A stretch of 64,000 nt of DNA from Cellulomonas gilvus ATCC 13127. Lineage in GTDB: Bacteria > Actinomycetota > Actinomycetes > Actinomycetales > Cellulomonadaceae. This document shows positions 54,461-63,246 of this stretch, piece after piece. Both the position numbers and the translations under genes were made by a program. The notes below the pieces were generated by a model, which was not told the origin of the DNA, did not search any database, and worked only from the letters and a program-made list of their open reading frames with translations. The stretch lies in the NCBI RefSeq assembly GCF_000218545.1, contig NC_015671.1, forward strand, positions 2,914,001 through 2,978,000, in the 5' to 3' direction. Position 1 is the stretch's first letter. Every line of letters starts with the position of its first letter.

Positions 54461-55222
54461 TCAGCCCCACGTGCGCGGCGGGCCGTCCGCCGGCACGACG
54501 ACGCCGCTGGTGCCGCCCGGACCCGTGCCACCGCGGATCGCCACGGCGCTGGCCCACACGTCCGCCCAGGTCAGCGACGGTCCGACGACGGTCGCGGACA
54601 GCACGCCGTTCGCGGCGGGCTCACGCGTGGCGGGATCGATCAGGTGCCGACCGCGGGCCGCGGTGCCCGACGTCGCGACCGCCCCGGAGTGCACGCGGAC
54701 CGTCGCGACGACCCCGCCGCGCTCGCGCGGGTCCTCGACCGCGACGAGCCAGCCCGGTCCGGCCGGGTCGGCGCGCACGGCCAGGTCGCCGCCCGCGTCG
54801 ATCGCCACGTCACCCGGCACGTCGTCGAGCAGCGTGAGCGCACGCTCGACCGCCCAGCCCTTGACCACACCCGTGGGGTCGTAGCCCGCCGGGCTCCAGC
54901 GCCACGCGTCGACCGCGCCGTCGGTGGCCACCAGCGCGCTCAGGCACAGCCGGTGCACCTCGAGCACCTCGGGGGCGCAGTCCGCGAGCGCGAGCTCGCC
55001 GCGCTGGTAGCGACTGATCTGCGAGTCCGGGCGGTACGGGCTGAACGTGCGGTCCACGTCGCGCAGCTGGGCGTACACCGCGCCCACCGCACGCGCGGTG
55101 CTGCGGTCGTGCGCGTGCTCGCCGCGCACGTGCACGCTCACCGGCATCCCCATCACCTGCTCGACCCAGGCCCGGCGGGCCGCGGCGGGTCCGGCGGTAC
55201 GCACCGGCACCTGCACGCTCAT
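54461..55222 (-). CDS. apbE: FAD:protein FMN transferase
   Basis: ApbE attaches FMN covalently to a Thr in partner proteins, outside the membrane. The 253-residue protein has FSPYRPDSQISRYQRGE (normally TFSxYxxxSxIsrlN), WSPAGYDPTGVVKGWAVERALTLLDDV, and AIDAGGDLAVRA with the metal/FAD site, plus SGAVATSGTAARGRHLIDPATREPA. It is shorter than typical ApbE at the N-terminus and has no clear lipoprotein signal. The ATG overlaps the stop of the FMN-binding protein gene, which carries the target motif. The pairing is thus direct. Confidence 0.9.
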   Translation of the reverse strand: MSVQVPVRTAGPAAARRAWVEQVMGMPVSVHVRGEHAHDRSTARAVGAVYAQLRDVDRTFSPYRPDSQISRYQRGELALADCAPEVLEVHRLCLSALVATDGAVDAWRWSPAGYDPTGVVKGWAVERALTLLDDVPGDVAIDAGGDLAVRADPAGPGWLVAVEDPRERGGVVATVRVHSGAVATSGTAARGRHLIDPATREPAANGVLSATVVGPSLTWADVWASAVAIRGGTGPGGTSGVVVPADGPPRTWG

Positions 55223-55818
55223 GCGCCGAAAGCCTGGTCGATCGCGTCCTGCAGCGACGCGAGGTAGCCCTGGCTGGTGACGGTGGCCCCCGAGACCATG
55301 TCGATCTGCGCGCTCTGCGCCGCGATCACCTCGCTGTTGAGCTGCGGCACCGCATAGGCGTTGATGGCCTGGTCACGGGGGTTGTCGTCCGGGTACTGCA
55401 CCGCCTGCGCGGAGCTGATGGAGCCCTGCTCCACCGTGATCTCCACCTGCACCGGGCCCCAGCGGGTCTGCGCGACGCCACCGGTGTACGTGCCGTCCGC
55501 GGCGGTGCCCGACGAGCCCGTGCCCGACGAGCCCGTGTCGGTCCGACCCGTGGACGTCCCGGTGTCCGACGAGCCCGTGTCCGACGAGCCGGTGTCGGAG
55601 CCGGACGCCCCGGGGTCGCTCGCGGTGTCGTCGGAGTCGTCGTCGCCCGAGGCGGCGGGCTCGTCGGACGTGCCGCCCGACGAGGCCGCGGACGACGTGC
55701 CGCCCGAGGTGTCGGCGGGTGCGGCCTCGGCTACCGCGCGGTTGGTGCTCGTGGGGTAGGCGAGCAGCAGCACCAGGCCGCTCACGGTGCTCAGGGTCCA
55801 CCAGGTGATGCGCTTCAT
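55219..55818 (-). CDS. Extracellular FMN-binding protein with flavinylation motif
   Basis: The 199-residue protein has an N-terminal membrane helix (ITWWTLSTVSGLVLLLAYPTS), then a 75-residue Ser/Thr/Gly/Asp-rich linker with DTGSSDTGSSDTG repeats. The FMN-bind domain (DGTYTGGVAQTRWGPVQVEITVEQGSISSAQAVQYPDDN) ends with DMVSGATVTSQGYLASLQDAIDQAF. SGAT is the ApbE target; Thr179 should carry FMN. The ATG at 55818 follows GGGAG; the GTG at 55824 is an alternative. It sits between the heme/flavin reductase and apbE genes and probably accepts its electrons. Confidence 0.88.
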   Translation of the reverse strand: MKRITWWTLSTVSGLVLLLAYPTSTNRAVAEAAPADTSGGTSSAASSGGTSDEPAASGDDDSDDTASDPGASGSDTGSSDTGSSDTGTSTGRTDTGSSGTGSSGTAADGTYTGGVAQTRWGPVQVEITVEQGSISSAQAVQYPDDNPRDQAINAYAVPQLNSEVIAAQSAQIDMVSGATVTSQGYLASLQDAIDQAFGA

Positions 55819-55820
55819 GG

Positions 55821-57245
55821 TCACTCCCAGTCGTAACGCTCGACGTGGATCGCGTCGGGCGGGAGCCCGAGCGCGCGCAGGTCAGCCAGCACGGCGTCGG
55901 TCCACGGACCGGGTCCGCACACCACCACGTCGTGCTCGCGGATGGCGGGCGAGAGCATCGCCAGGGCGGTGGGGCCGGGGATCCCGGCGTGCGCGGCCGG
56001 CAGCCACGCGGTGCCGGCCGCACCCCGCGCGCCGGGCAGCGGGACGTAGACCAGGCCGTGCCGCACCCGGTCGGTGAGCTCGTCGCCCAGCGGCCCGGGT
56101 TGGGCCGCGTGCGTGCGGTGCACCAGCACGTCACCGGGGCGGCGCCGTCCGTCCAGCAGCGACAGCGCCGGCGCGACGCCCGTGCCCGCGGTCAGCGCGG
56201 TCACGCCGGGCCGGGTCAACGCCTGGGGCGTCAGGCGGCCGTAGGGGCCCTCGAACAGCACACGCGTGCCCGGGCGCATCGCGGCCAGCCGGGCGCCGTC
56301 GTCACCGCGCACCCCGACGGTGACCCGCAGGAACTGGTCGTTCGGGGCCGCGGACAACGAGAGCGGGTGGGCCCGCGTCCAGCCCGGGCCGGTGAGGAAG
56401 CGCAGCACCAGGAACTGACCGGGGGCGATGCGCAGCGCGCCCAGCCGACGGCCCGTGAGCCACACGTGGATCGTGTCGTCGACGTCCGGGACCACCGCGA
56501 CCACGCGCAGCGCGTGCCGCACCGACGCGCGCCACGGCAGGACCAGCCGGAACAGGACCACCGCGCCCAGCGCGGCGCCGTACAGCGTCCACCAGTACGC
56601 GCGAGCCCACGGGCTCGAGACGAAGTCGGTCCCCGTCCACAGCTGGTGCGGCAGCGCGAGCCCAGCGCCCAGGTACGCGTACAGGTGCAGCAGGTGCCAC
56701 GACTCGTACCGCAGCCGGCGCCGCGCCGCGCGCAGCGAGGTGGCCACGACCATCACCAGCAGGACCGTCCCGGCGAGCGCGAGCAGCATGCCGGGGTACG
56801 TGAGCACCATGTCCACGAACTGCGCGACCAGGCCGGTGCCGCTGCCGAGCGCGTACCCGACCGTGATCGCGACGACGTGCGCGAGCATGAGGTGGAACGA
56901 CGAGAACCCCACCCAGCGGTGCCACCGGGCCAGGCGGTCCTGACCGAACGCGCGCTCGGCCCACGGGATCCGGGCCATGCCCAGCACCTGGAGCAGCAGC
57001 AGGTTCGACGCGACCAGACCCATCAGGCGGCCCACCGCGCTCCACACGTCCGCCGCTGACCCGCCCAGCGCCTGGACGCCGCCGCCCGAGACCCACAGGG
57101 CCACGACGACCAGGCAGGTCACCCACGTGAACGAGCCCACGGCGTCCGGCCACCACCGGCGCCGCACGGGTGGTCGCGTGGGCACCGCGTGCGGGCTCAG
57201 GAGGGGCGCGCCGGGGTCCGTGGGGTGCGGGGCGGTCGTGGTCAT
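55821..57245 (-). CDS. Ferric-reductase-like membrane flavocytochrome
   Basis: The 474-residue protein has about six membrane helices. His pairs suit two b hemes (LARWHRWVGFSSFHLMLAHVVAITVGYALG and YESWHLLHLYAYLGAGLALPHQLW). A cytoplasmic ferredoxin-reductase-like domain follows: FAD motif RAHPLSLSAAP, NAD motif LTAGTGVAPALSLLDG, and a C-terminal VVVCGPGPWTDAVLADLRALGLPPDAIHVERYDW. It moves electrons from NAD(P)H across the membrane. The partner FMN-binding protein two bases downstream is the likely acceptor. The ATG at 57245 is clear. Confidence 0.9.
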   Translation of the reverse strand: MTTTAPHPTDPGAPLLSPHAVPTRPPVRRRWWPDAVGSFTWVTCLVVVALWVSGGGVQALGGSAADVWSAVGRLMGLVASNLLLLQVLGMARIPWAERAFGQDRLARWHRWVGFSSFHLMLAHVVAITVGYALGSGTGLVAQFVDMVLTYPGMLLALAGTVLLVMVVATSLRAARRRLRYESWHLLHLYAYLGAGLALPHQLWTGTDFVSSPWARAYWWTLYGAALGAVVLFRLVLPWRASVRHALRVVAVVPDVDDTIHVWLTGRRLGALRIAPGQFLVLRFLTGPGWTRAHPLSLSAAPNDQFLRVTVGVRGDDGARLAAMRPGTRVLFEGPYGRLTPQALTRPGVTALTAGTGVAPALSLLDGRRRPGDVLVHRTHAAQPGPLGDELTDRVRHGLVYVPLPGARGAAGTAWLPAAHAGIPGPTALAMLSPAIREHDVVVCGPGPWTDAVLADLRALGLPPDAIHVERYDWE

Positions 57246-57321
57246 GACCGCGAGTGTTCGCCCGCCGACTGGGACCCCGCTGAGTGCCGCCTGGGCGTCC
57301 GCCCTGGATCCGGCCGCCGCG

Positions 57322-58884
57322 TCAGCGCAGCAGGCTCAGGACCGCCGGGCCGTCGTCGGTCCACGTGGTGGTCCACAGCCCGCGGGCACCGGCGGAGACG
57401 TGCTGCGTCCCGGGGGGCAGACGCACCTGCGTGACGTCCTGCCCGGCGAGGTCCACCGCCAGCAGCCGCGCGTCCTCGTCGCCCGTCGCGTCGGTGAGCG
57501 TCATGTACAGCCGGCGGCCGTCGGTGGTCAGGCTCGGGTAGAAGTCCTCGGAGATCGTGTCCAGCAGCGCGCGGCGCCACTGCTCGGTGCCGTGCCGCGC
57601 GTCGATCGACACGGCGTCCGTACCGTCCAGCACGTACACCGAGCCCCCGAGCAGGATCGCCTCGGTCGGCTCGACGCCGCGCAGGTGCCACAGCTGGTCA
57701 CCCCGGGCGTCCCACGCGCGCAGCCCGTCGTCGAGCGTCAGGAGGGCCACGTCGGACGAGCCGTCGTCGACCGGCGTGATCACGCCGCCGCCGCGGCCTG
57801 ACGTCACCACGGCGCCGTCGCGCACCAGCACGGTCGTGCCCTCGCCACCGAGCATCGCGGTGTGCGCGTCGGACCAGACGTACATCTGCGCGCCCTCCGG
57901 CAGGTCCATCACCTCACCGCTCGCGTCCAGCGCCACCATGCCGGACCCGTACGTCGAGCCGACGAGGAGCAGCCCACCGCCGACCGAGACGTTCGCGACG
58001 TCCTCGAACGCCGCGTCGGTCGGCATGTCGCCGTCGACCGGGACGGGGACCGTGACGGTGGTGGACCACCGCCGTTCGCCCGTCTGCACGTCGTAGGCGA
58101 TCAGCCGCACGCGCGGCCCCGATCCCGACCGGGTGCCGAGCGACAGCGACGTCACGACGACGTCGCCGAGCAGATGCACGCCGTCGGCCGGCTCCGCGTC
58201 GAACCGCCGCGCCTGCCCGCTTCCCACGTCGATCACGACGACCTGCCCGACCGTGCCCTCGCGCAGCGTCGTGAGGCCGTCGTCGCCCCACCCCCGGACG
58301 CGGTCGGTGACCAGGCAGACGAGCGGACCGCCCGCCTCGACCTCGTCGACCAGGCACGGCTGCGACTGCCAGAGTCGCTCGTCGACCCGTTCGGGGACCG
58401 GCGAGTCCAGCGTGACGGCCCACGACTCCCGCCCCGTGAGCACGTCGACGCCGTACGCGTGCGACGAGCCGTCGTCGGCGACGTGCCGCCCCACCGCGAA
58501 CGTCCCGGCCGCGCCGTCCGCACCGGGCACCACCGCCATCCAGTCCCCGTCGCTCGTGATCTCGCCCGCGACCGTCAGCCGGTCGCCGATCGGCGCGAGC
58601 ACGCCCGGCACCTTGCCCCACCGGGCCTCCTGCGCGCGCTGCCGCGCGTCGATCACCGCCTGCGCGACGACGAGCCCCAGCACCAGCACCAGCGCTCCGG
58701 CCAGCACCGCGAGCAGACCGCGGCGCGGCCGACGGGTCCGCACGCCGGGGGTGTCGCCGTGGTCGTCCTCGGCAGGCCCGGTCGGGTCGTCGTCGCGCCG
58801 GACGCCGGACGCGGCGCCCCCGGGCAGCACGACGTCGTCGTCGTCGCCCTCGACCACCTCGACGCGCTGCATGCCTGCGGCCAT
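57322..58884 (-). CDS. Membrane-anchored PQQ-like beta-propeller protein
   Basis: The 520-residue protein has an acidic cytoplasmic N-terminus (EVVEGDDDDVVLPGG), one helix (RRGLLAVLAGALVLVLGLVVAQAVID), then an extracellular beta-propeller with repeats such as AYGVDVLTGRESWAV, AYDVQTGERRWST and LRAWDARGDQLWHLRG (PQQ/outer-membrane BamB-like blades). A Cys pair appears in LWQSQPCLVDEVEAGGPLVCLV. No catalytic residues for PQQ dehydrogenase are evident. It lies 76 bases upstream of the flavocytochrome operon on the same strand, perhaps unrelated. Such proteins are common, unstudied surface proteins in actinobacteria. Confidence 0.8.
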   Translation of the reverse strand: MAAGMQRVEVVEGDDDDVVLPGGAASGVRRDDDPTGPAEDDHGDTPGVRTRRPRRGLLAVLAGALVLVLGLVVAQAVIDARQRAQEARWGKVPGVLAPIGDRLTVAGEITSDGDWMAVVPGADGAAGTFAVGRHVADDGSSHAYGVDVLTGRESWAVTLDSPVPERVDERLWQSQPCLVDEVEAGGPLVCLVTDRVRGWGDDGLTTLREGTVGQVVVIDVGSGQARRFDAEPADGVHLLGDVVVTSLSLGTRSGSGPRVRLIAYDVQTGERRWSTTVTVPVPVDGDMPTDAAFEDVANVSVGGGLLLVGSTYGSGMVALDASGEVMDLPEGAQMYVWSDAHTAMLGGEGTTVLVRDGAVVTSGRGGGVITPVDDGSSDVALLTLDDGLRAWDARGDQLWHLRGVEPTEAILLGGSVYVLDGTDAVSIDARHGTEQWRRALLDTISEDFYPSLTTDGRRLYMTLTDATGDEDARLLAVDLAGQDVTQVRLPPGTQHVSAGARGLWTTTWTDDGPAVLSLLR

Positions 58885-58989
58885 GGCCGGACGCTACACG
58901 CGCGACCCGGACGCGCGGGCGGGGTACCGGCCGCGCGAGCACGCGGGACAGGATGGACGCGACCGACGACCGACCCTGGAGGGCGCCCC

Positions 58990-59394
58990 GTGTCCGTGCT
59001 CCTGAACCCGTACCTCGCCTTCGGCGGCGACGCGCGCGCCGCGCTCGAGTTCTACCAGTCGGTGTTCGGCGGCGACCTGGTGGTCTCCACGTTCGCCGAG
59101 TCCGGCATGCCCGACGGCGGCGACGGCGTCATGCACGGCCAGCTCACCGTGCCGGGCGTGCTCACGCTCATGGCGTCGGACGCGTTCGCGGCGGGCGAGG
59201 CGCCCACGGGCTCGTCGATCAGCATCTCGCTGTCCGGCGACGACGCCGAGACGCTGCGCGCCTGGTGGGACGGGCTGGTCCAGGGCGGCACCGTCGACGA
59301 GCCGCTGGTCACCGCGCCGTGGGGCGACACGTTCGGGATGCTCACCGACCGGTTCGGCACCCGGTGGATGGTCAACATCTCCGCGGGCGCCTGA
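58990..59394 (+). CDS. VOC-superfamily (PhnB-like/glyoxalase) protein
   Basis: The 134-residue protein of the PhnB/3-demethylubiquinone-like VOC family has LNPYLAFGGDARAALEFYQSVFGGDLVVSTFAESGMPDGGDGVMHGQLTVPGVLTLMASDAF and GDTFGMLTDRFGTRWMVNIS. Its fold pairs two beta-alpha-beta-beta-beta units around a possible metal site, and function is not defined for most members. The GTG at 58990 follows GGAGGG. It is convergent with the Nudix gene, with three bases between stops. Confidence 0.9.
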   Translation: MSVLLNPYLAFGGDARAALEFYQSVFGGDLVVSTFAESGMPDGGDGVMHGQLTVPGVLTLMASDAFAAGEAPTGSSISISLSGDDAETLRAWWDGLVQGGTVDEPLVTAPWGDTFGMLTDRFGTRWMVNISAGA

Positions 59395-59397
59395 GGC

Positions 59398-59910
59398 TCA
59401 CGCGGGAGGCGCCGCCAGGGCGAGCACGCGGTCCAGCAGCGCCTCCTGCGCCGCGACGACGAGGCCGCGCGCCTGGTCCACCGGCACCCACGCGACCCGG
59501 TCGACCTCGGGCACCTCGAGCGTCCGGCCGGAGCGCGGCGGCCACGCGATCGTCGCGGTGTTGCCCGTCACCAGCGCGCTGACCACCGGGTCCGCGGGAC
59601 CGGCGGGCAGGCCGGCCAGGTCCACGTCGGCGGCGCGCGCCCACGCGAGCACCACCTTGCCGCCCGACTGCCGAACCTGGCCCAGCGGCTCGTCGGGCGC
59701 GTCGGCACCGGGCGGCGCGAAGCCGAGCTCCTCGGTGAACTCGCGCACCGCGGCGACGTGCGGGTCCTCGCCCGGCTCGACGACCCCCTTGGGCACCGTC
59801 CACGCACGCTCGCGCCGGCCCCACAGCGGTCCGCCCATGTGCGCGAGCAAGACCTGCCGTCCGCCCGCCGCCGTCCGGTGGAGCAGCAGTCCCGCGCTCG
59901 TCGTGGCCAT
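59398..59910 (-). CDS. Nudix hydrolase
   Basis: The 170-residue Nudix protein has the box GVVEPGEDPHVAAVREFTEELGF, which keeps the consensus G-x5-E-x7-R-E-x2-E-E-x-G. The flanking SAGLLLHRTAAGGRQVLLAHMGGPLWGRRERAWTVPKG is typical of the YfcD/NudA-like predicted nucleotide or dinucleotide hydrolases. The ATG at 59910 has little Shine-Dalgarno. It is divergent from the GH48 cellulase gene and shares the intergenic region that carries a LacI-type palindrome. Confidence 0.9.
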   Translation of the reverse strand: MATTSAGLLLHRTAAGGRQVLLAHMGGPLWGRRERAWTVPKGVVEPGEDPHVAAVREFTEELGFAPPGADAPDEPLGQVRQSGGKVVLAWARAADVDLAGLPAGPADPVVSALVTGNTATIAWPPRSGRTLEVPEVDRVAWVPVDQARGLVVAAQEALLDRVLALAAPPA

Positions 59911-59945
59911 GCATCCGTCCTACCCGTGTGGTCGCGCTCCCACGT

Positions 59946-59955
59946 GAAACGTTTC
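59946..59955. promoter_or_regulatory. LacI-type palindrome upstream of the cellulase gene
   Basis: GAAACGTTTC is a perfect 10-bp palindrome with the central CG typical of LacI/GalR-family operators. It lies 206 bases before the GH48 start and 36 bases before the Nudix start. In cellulolytic actinobacteria, cellulase genes are often repressed by LacI-family proteins sensing cello-oligosaccharides, but the known CelR box (TGGGAGCGCTCCCA) is different and was not seen here. Confidence 0.55.
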
Positions 59956-60160
59956 GGATGGTGGACGTCGTCGTCGCGGGTGGCGATGGTGGGCCCGTCC
60001 CCTCCCCGTCATCGGACCCCGGCACCGTCGCCGGGACCGCCGCGGCCAGGGACTCGTGCACCTCCGTCATCGCACCCCGCGGACTGCCCCGCGCGGTGCG
60101 GCGGGCCGTCCCCCCTCGTCGTCGAGGGTGGGCCGCCCACCAGCCAGAAAGGTACGGACG

Positions 60161-63151
60161 ATGTCCTCAACGACCCGACGACGCACCGCCTGGGTGGCCC
60201 TGGCCACCCTGAGCGTGTCGTCATTCCTGGCGGCCGCGGGCTCCCCCGCGACCGCCGCGCCCGCGGGGGGCGGCCTGCCCACCACGGTGACCGTCCCGGC
60301 CGCCTCCCCCGTGCGCGCCGCGGTGGACGGCGAGTACGCGCAGCGCTTCCTCGCGCAGTACGACAAGATCAAGGACCCGGCCAACGGGTACTTCTCGCCG
60401 CAGGGCATCCCGTACCACTCCGTCGAGACCCTCATCGTCGAGGCGCCCGACTACGGCCACGAGACCACGTCCGAGGCGTACTCGTACTGGATCTGGCTCG
60501 AGGCGCTGTACGGGCAGGTGACGCAGGACTGGGCACCGCTCAACCACGCCTGGGACACCATGGAGAAGAACATGATCCCGGCGTCGGTGGACCAGCCGAC
60601 GAACTCGTTCTACAACCCCAACTCGCCGGCGACGTACGCCTCCGAGTACAACCACCCGAGCCAGTACCCGAGCCAGCTGAGCAGCGGCACGTCGGTGGGC
60701 AAGGACCCGATCGCCAACGAGCTCAAGGCCACGTACGGCACGTCGGACATCTACCAGATGCACTGGCTCGCGGACGTGGACAACGTCTACGGCTTCGGCG
60801 TCACGCCCGGACCGGGCTGCGAGATGGGCCCGTCGGCCACCGGCACGTCCTTCATCAACACGTTCCAGCGCGGCCCGCAGGAGTCCGTCTGGGAGACCGT
60901 CCCGCAGCCCAGCTGCGAGGAGTTCAAGTACGGCGGCAAGAACGGCTTCCTCGACCTGTTCACGGGTGACGCCTCCTACGCCAAGCAGTGGAAGTACACC
61001 TCGGCCTCCGACGCCGACGCGCGTGCGGTCGAGGCGATCTACTGGGCCAACAAGTGGGCCACCGAGCAGGGCAAGCAGGCCGACGTCGCGGCCGTCGTGG
61101 CGAAGGCCGCGAAGATGGGCGACTACCTGCGCTACACGCTGTTCGACAAGTACTTCAAGACGATCGGCTGCACCTCGCCGAGCTGCCCCGCGGGCTCCAA
61201 CCGTGACAGCGCGCACTACCTGCTGTCCTGGTACATGGCCTGGGGTGGCGCCACGGACGCGAACGCCGGCTGGGCGTGGCGCATCGGCTCGTCGCAGGCG
61301 CACTTCGGCTACCAGAACCCGCTCGCGGCGTACGCGCTGTCGACCGACCCGGCCCTGACGCCCAAGTCCGCGACGGCCAAGGACGACTGGACCAAGTCGC
61401 TGCAGCGCCAGCTCGAGTTCTACACGTGGCTGCAGGCGTCCAACGGCGGCATCGCCGGTGGCGCGACCAACAGCTGGAACGGCGCGTACGCCACGCCCCC
61501 GGCCGGCACGCCCACGTTCTACGGCATGGGCTACACCGAGGCGCCCGTGTACGCCGACCCGCCGTCGAACCGCTGGTTCGGCATGCAGGCCTGGGGCGTG
61601 CAGCGCGTCGCCGAGCTGTACTACGCGTCGGGCAACGCGCAGGCCAAGAAGATCCTCGACAAGTGGGTCCCCTGGGTCATCGCGAACATCTCCACGGACG
61701 GCGCGAGCTGGAAGGTGCCGAGCGAGCTCAAGTGGACCGGTAAGCCGGACACCTGGAACGCCGCGAGCCCCACGGGCAACCCGGGCCTCACGGTCGAGGT
61801 GACCAGCTACGGGCAGGACGTCGGCGTGGCCGGCGACACCGCGCGTGCGCTGCTCTTCTACGCCGCCAAGTCCGGCAACACGGCCGCGCGCGACACCGCC
61901 AAGGCGCTGCTGGACGCCATGTGGGCCAACAACCAGGACGCCCTGGGGGTGGCCACCGCCGAGACCCGCGGCGACTACCTGCGGTTCGACGACACCTACG
62001 TCCCCGGTGGCGACGGCGTGTACATCCCGGCCGGCTGGTCGGGCACCATGCCCAACGGTGACGCGATCAAGCCGGGCGTCTCCTTCCTCGACATGCGCTC
62101 GTTCTACAAGAACGACCCCGCATGGTCGAAGGTCGAGAACGCGCTGGCCACCGGCAAGGCGCCCACGTTCACCTACCACCGCTTCTGGGCGCAGACCGCG
62201 ATCGCCGCGGCCCTGGCGGACTACGACCGCCTGTTCGGTGAGGACACCCCCACCGAGCCCGACACGCAGGCACCGACGGCCCCGACGGGCCTGACCGCCG
62301 GCACCGTCACCAGCACGTCGGCGCAGATCTCCTGGACCGCCTCGACCGACGACGTCGCCGTGACCGGCTACGACGTCTACCGCGGCACGACGAAGGTCGG
62401 CTCCGCCACCGGCACCACCTTCACCGACACGGGTCTGACCGCCGACACGACGTACTCGTACACCGTGCGGGCCAAGGACGCCGCCGGCAACGTGTCCCCG
62501 GCCTCCGCGGCACTGTCCGTGAAGACCACCACGGGCACGGTCGTCGACACCGTCGCACCCAGCGTGCCCACCGGTCTGACCGCGGGCACCGTCACCGAGA
62601 CGAGCGTCGCGCTGTCCTGGACCGCGTCCACCGACAACGTCGGCGGCTCGGGCATGGCGGGCTACGACGTCTACCGCGGCACGACGAAGGTCGGCTCGGT
62701 CACCGGGACCACGTACACGGACACGGGCCTGACCGCCGCGACCGCGTACTCCTACACCGTCCGGGCCAAGGACGTCGCGGGCAACGTGTCCGCCGCCTCC
62801 GCCGCCCTGTCGGTCACGACCAAGTCCACGACGACCGGCGGGTCCTGCAAGGTCGTCTACAACGCCTCGAGCTGGAACTCCGGCTTCACCGCGTCGGTCA
62901 AGGTCACCAACACCGGCACCACCGCCCTGTCCGGCTGGGCCCTGAAGTTCGACCTCACGGCCGGACAGCAGGTCACGCAGGGCTGGAGCGCCACCTGGGC
63001 CCAGTCCGGCGCCACGGTCACCGCGACCAACGCGCCCTGGAACGGCACCCTGGCCCCCGGCCAGAGCGTCGACATCGGCTTCAACGGCTCGCACAACGGC
63101 CAGAACCCGAACCCGACGGCCTTCACCCTGAACGGCGCCACGTGCAGCTGA
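60161..63151 (+). CDS. Secreted GH48 cellobiohydrolase with two FN3 modules and CBM2
   Basis: The 996-residue exocellulase is expected to act processively on crystalline cellulose, probably from reducing ends. A signal peptide occupies residues 1-33 (ends SPATAA). The GH48 domain (about 40-695) has VETLIVEAPDYGHETTSEAYSYWIWLEALYG, where Glu105 is the family acid. QMHWLADVDNVYGFG and NAGWAWRIGSSQAHFGYQNP also match. FN3 modules span 701-792 and 794-893, and CBM2 spans 895-996 with its Cys pair (SCKVVYNASSWNSGF to NGATCS). The layout matches C. fimi CbhB, which has three FN3. ATG 60161 follows AAAGGT. Confidence 0.95.
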   Translation: MSSTTRRRTAWVALATLSVSSFLAAAGSPATAAPAGGGLPTTVTVPAASPVRAAVDGEYAQRFLAQYDKIKDPANGYFSPQGIPYHSVETLIVEAPDYGHETTSEAYSYWIWLEALYGQVTQDWAPLNHAWDTMEKNMIPASVDQPTNSFYNPNSPATYASEYNHPSQYPSQLSSGTSVGKDPIANELKATYGTSDIYQMHWLADVDNVYGFGVTPGPGCEMGPSATGTSFINTFQRGPQESVWETVPQPSCEEFKYGGKNGFLDLFTGDASYAKQWKYTSASDADARAVEAIYWANKWATEQGKQADVAAVVAKAAKMGDYLRYTLFDKYFKTIGCTSPSCPAGSNRDSAHYLLSWYMAWGGATDANAGWAWRIGSSQAHFGYQNPLAAYALSTDPALTPKSATAKDDWTKSLQRQLEFYTWLQASNGGIAGGATNSWNGAYATPPAGTPTFYGMGYTEAPVYADPPSNRWFGMQAWGVQRVAELYYASGNAQAKKILDKWVPWVIANISTDGASWKVPSELKWTGKPDTWNAASPTGNPGLTVEVTSYGQDVGVAGDTARALLFYAAKSGNTAARDTAKALLDAMWANNQDALGVATAETRGDYLRFDDTYVPGGDGVYIPAGWSGTMPNGDAIKPGVSFLDMRSFYKNDPAWSKVENALATGKAPTFTYHRFWAQTAIAAALADYDRLFGEDTPTEPDTQAPTAPTGLTAGTVTSTSAQISWTASTDDVAVTGYDVYRGTTKVGSATGTTFTDTGLTADTTYSYTVRAKDAAGNVSPASAALSVKTTTGTVVDTVAPSVPTGLTAGTVTETSVALSWTASTDNVGGSGMAGYDVYRGTTKVGSVTGTTYTDTGLTAATAYSYTVRAKDVAGNVSAASAALSVTTKSTTTGGSCKVVYNASSWNSGFTASVKVTNTGTTALSGWALKFDLTAGQQVTQGWSATWAQSGATVTATNAPWNGTLAPGQSVDIGFNGSHNGQNPNPTAFTLNGATCS
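62366..62697 (+). repeat. 38-bp exact repeat shared by the two FN3 modules
   Basis: The segments 62366-62403 and 62660-62697, coding GYDVYRGTTKVGS in each FN3 module, are identical over 38 bases, 294 bases (98 codons) apart. The surrounding FN3 sequences are also very similar. This is a sign of recent duplication or of gene conversion between the modules. Confidence 0.85.
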
Positions 63152-63166
63152 CGCACTGACGCCCGC

Positions 63167-63212
63167 ACGACGGAGCGCCCCGGGGACCTCGGTCCTCGGG
63201 GCGCTCCGTCGT
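63167..63212 (+). terminator. Very strong terminator after the GH48 gene
   Basis: ACGACGGAGCGCCCCG pairs base for base with CGGGGCGCTCCGTCGT, a 16-bp perfect stem. The 14-base loop can itself fold as GGACC/GGTCC. It starts 16 bases after the stop and is followed by TGTG rather than a T-run. It is one of the strongest hairpins in the window, fitting a highly expressed gene. Confidence 0.88.
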
Positions 63213-63246
63213 TGTGCGGCGTCCACGGAAGAGCGCTCGACGGTTC

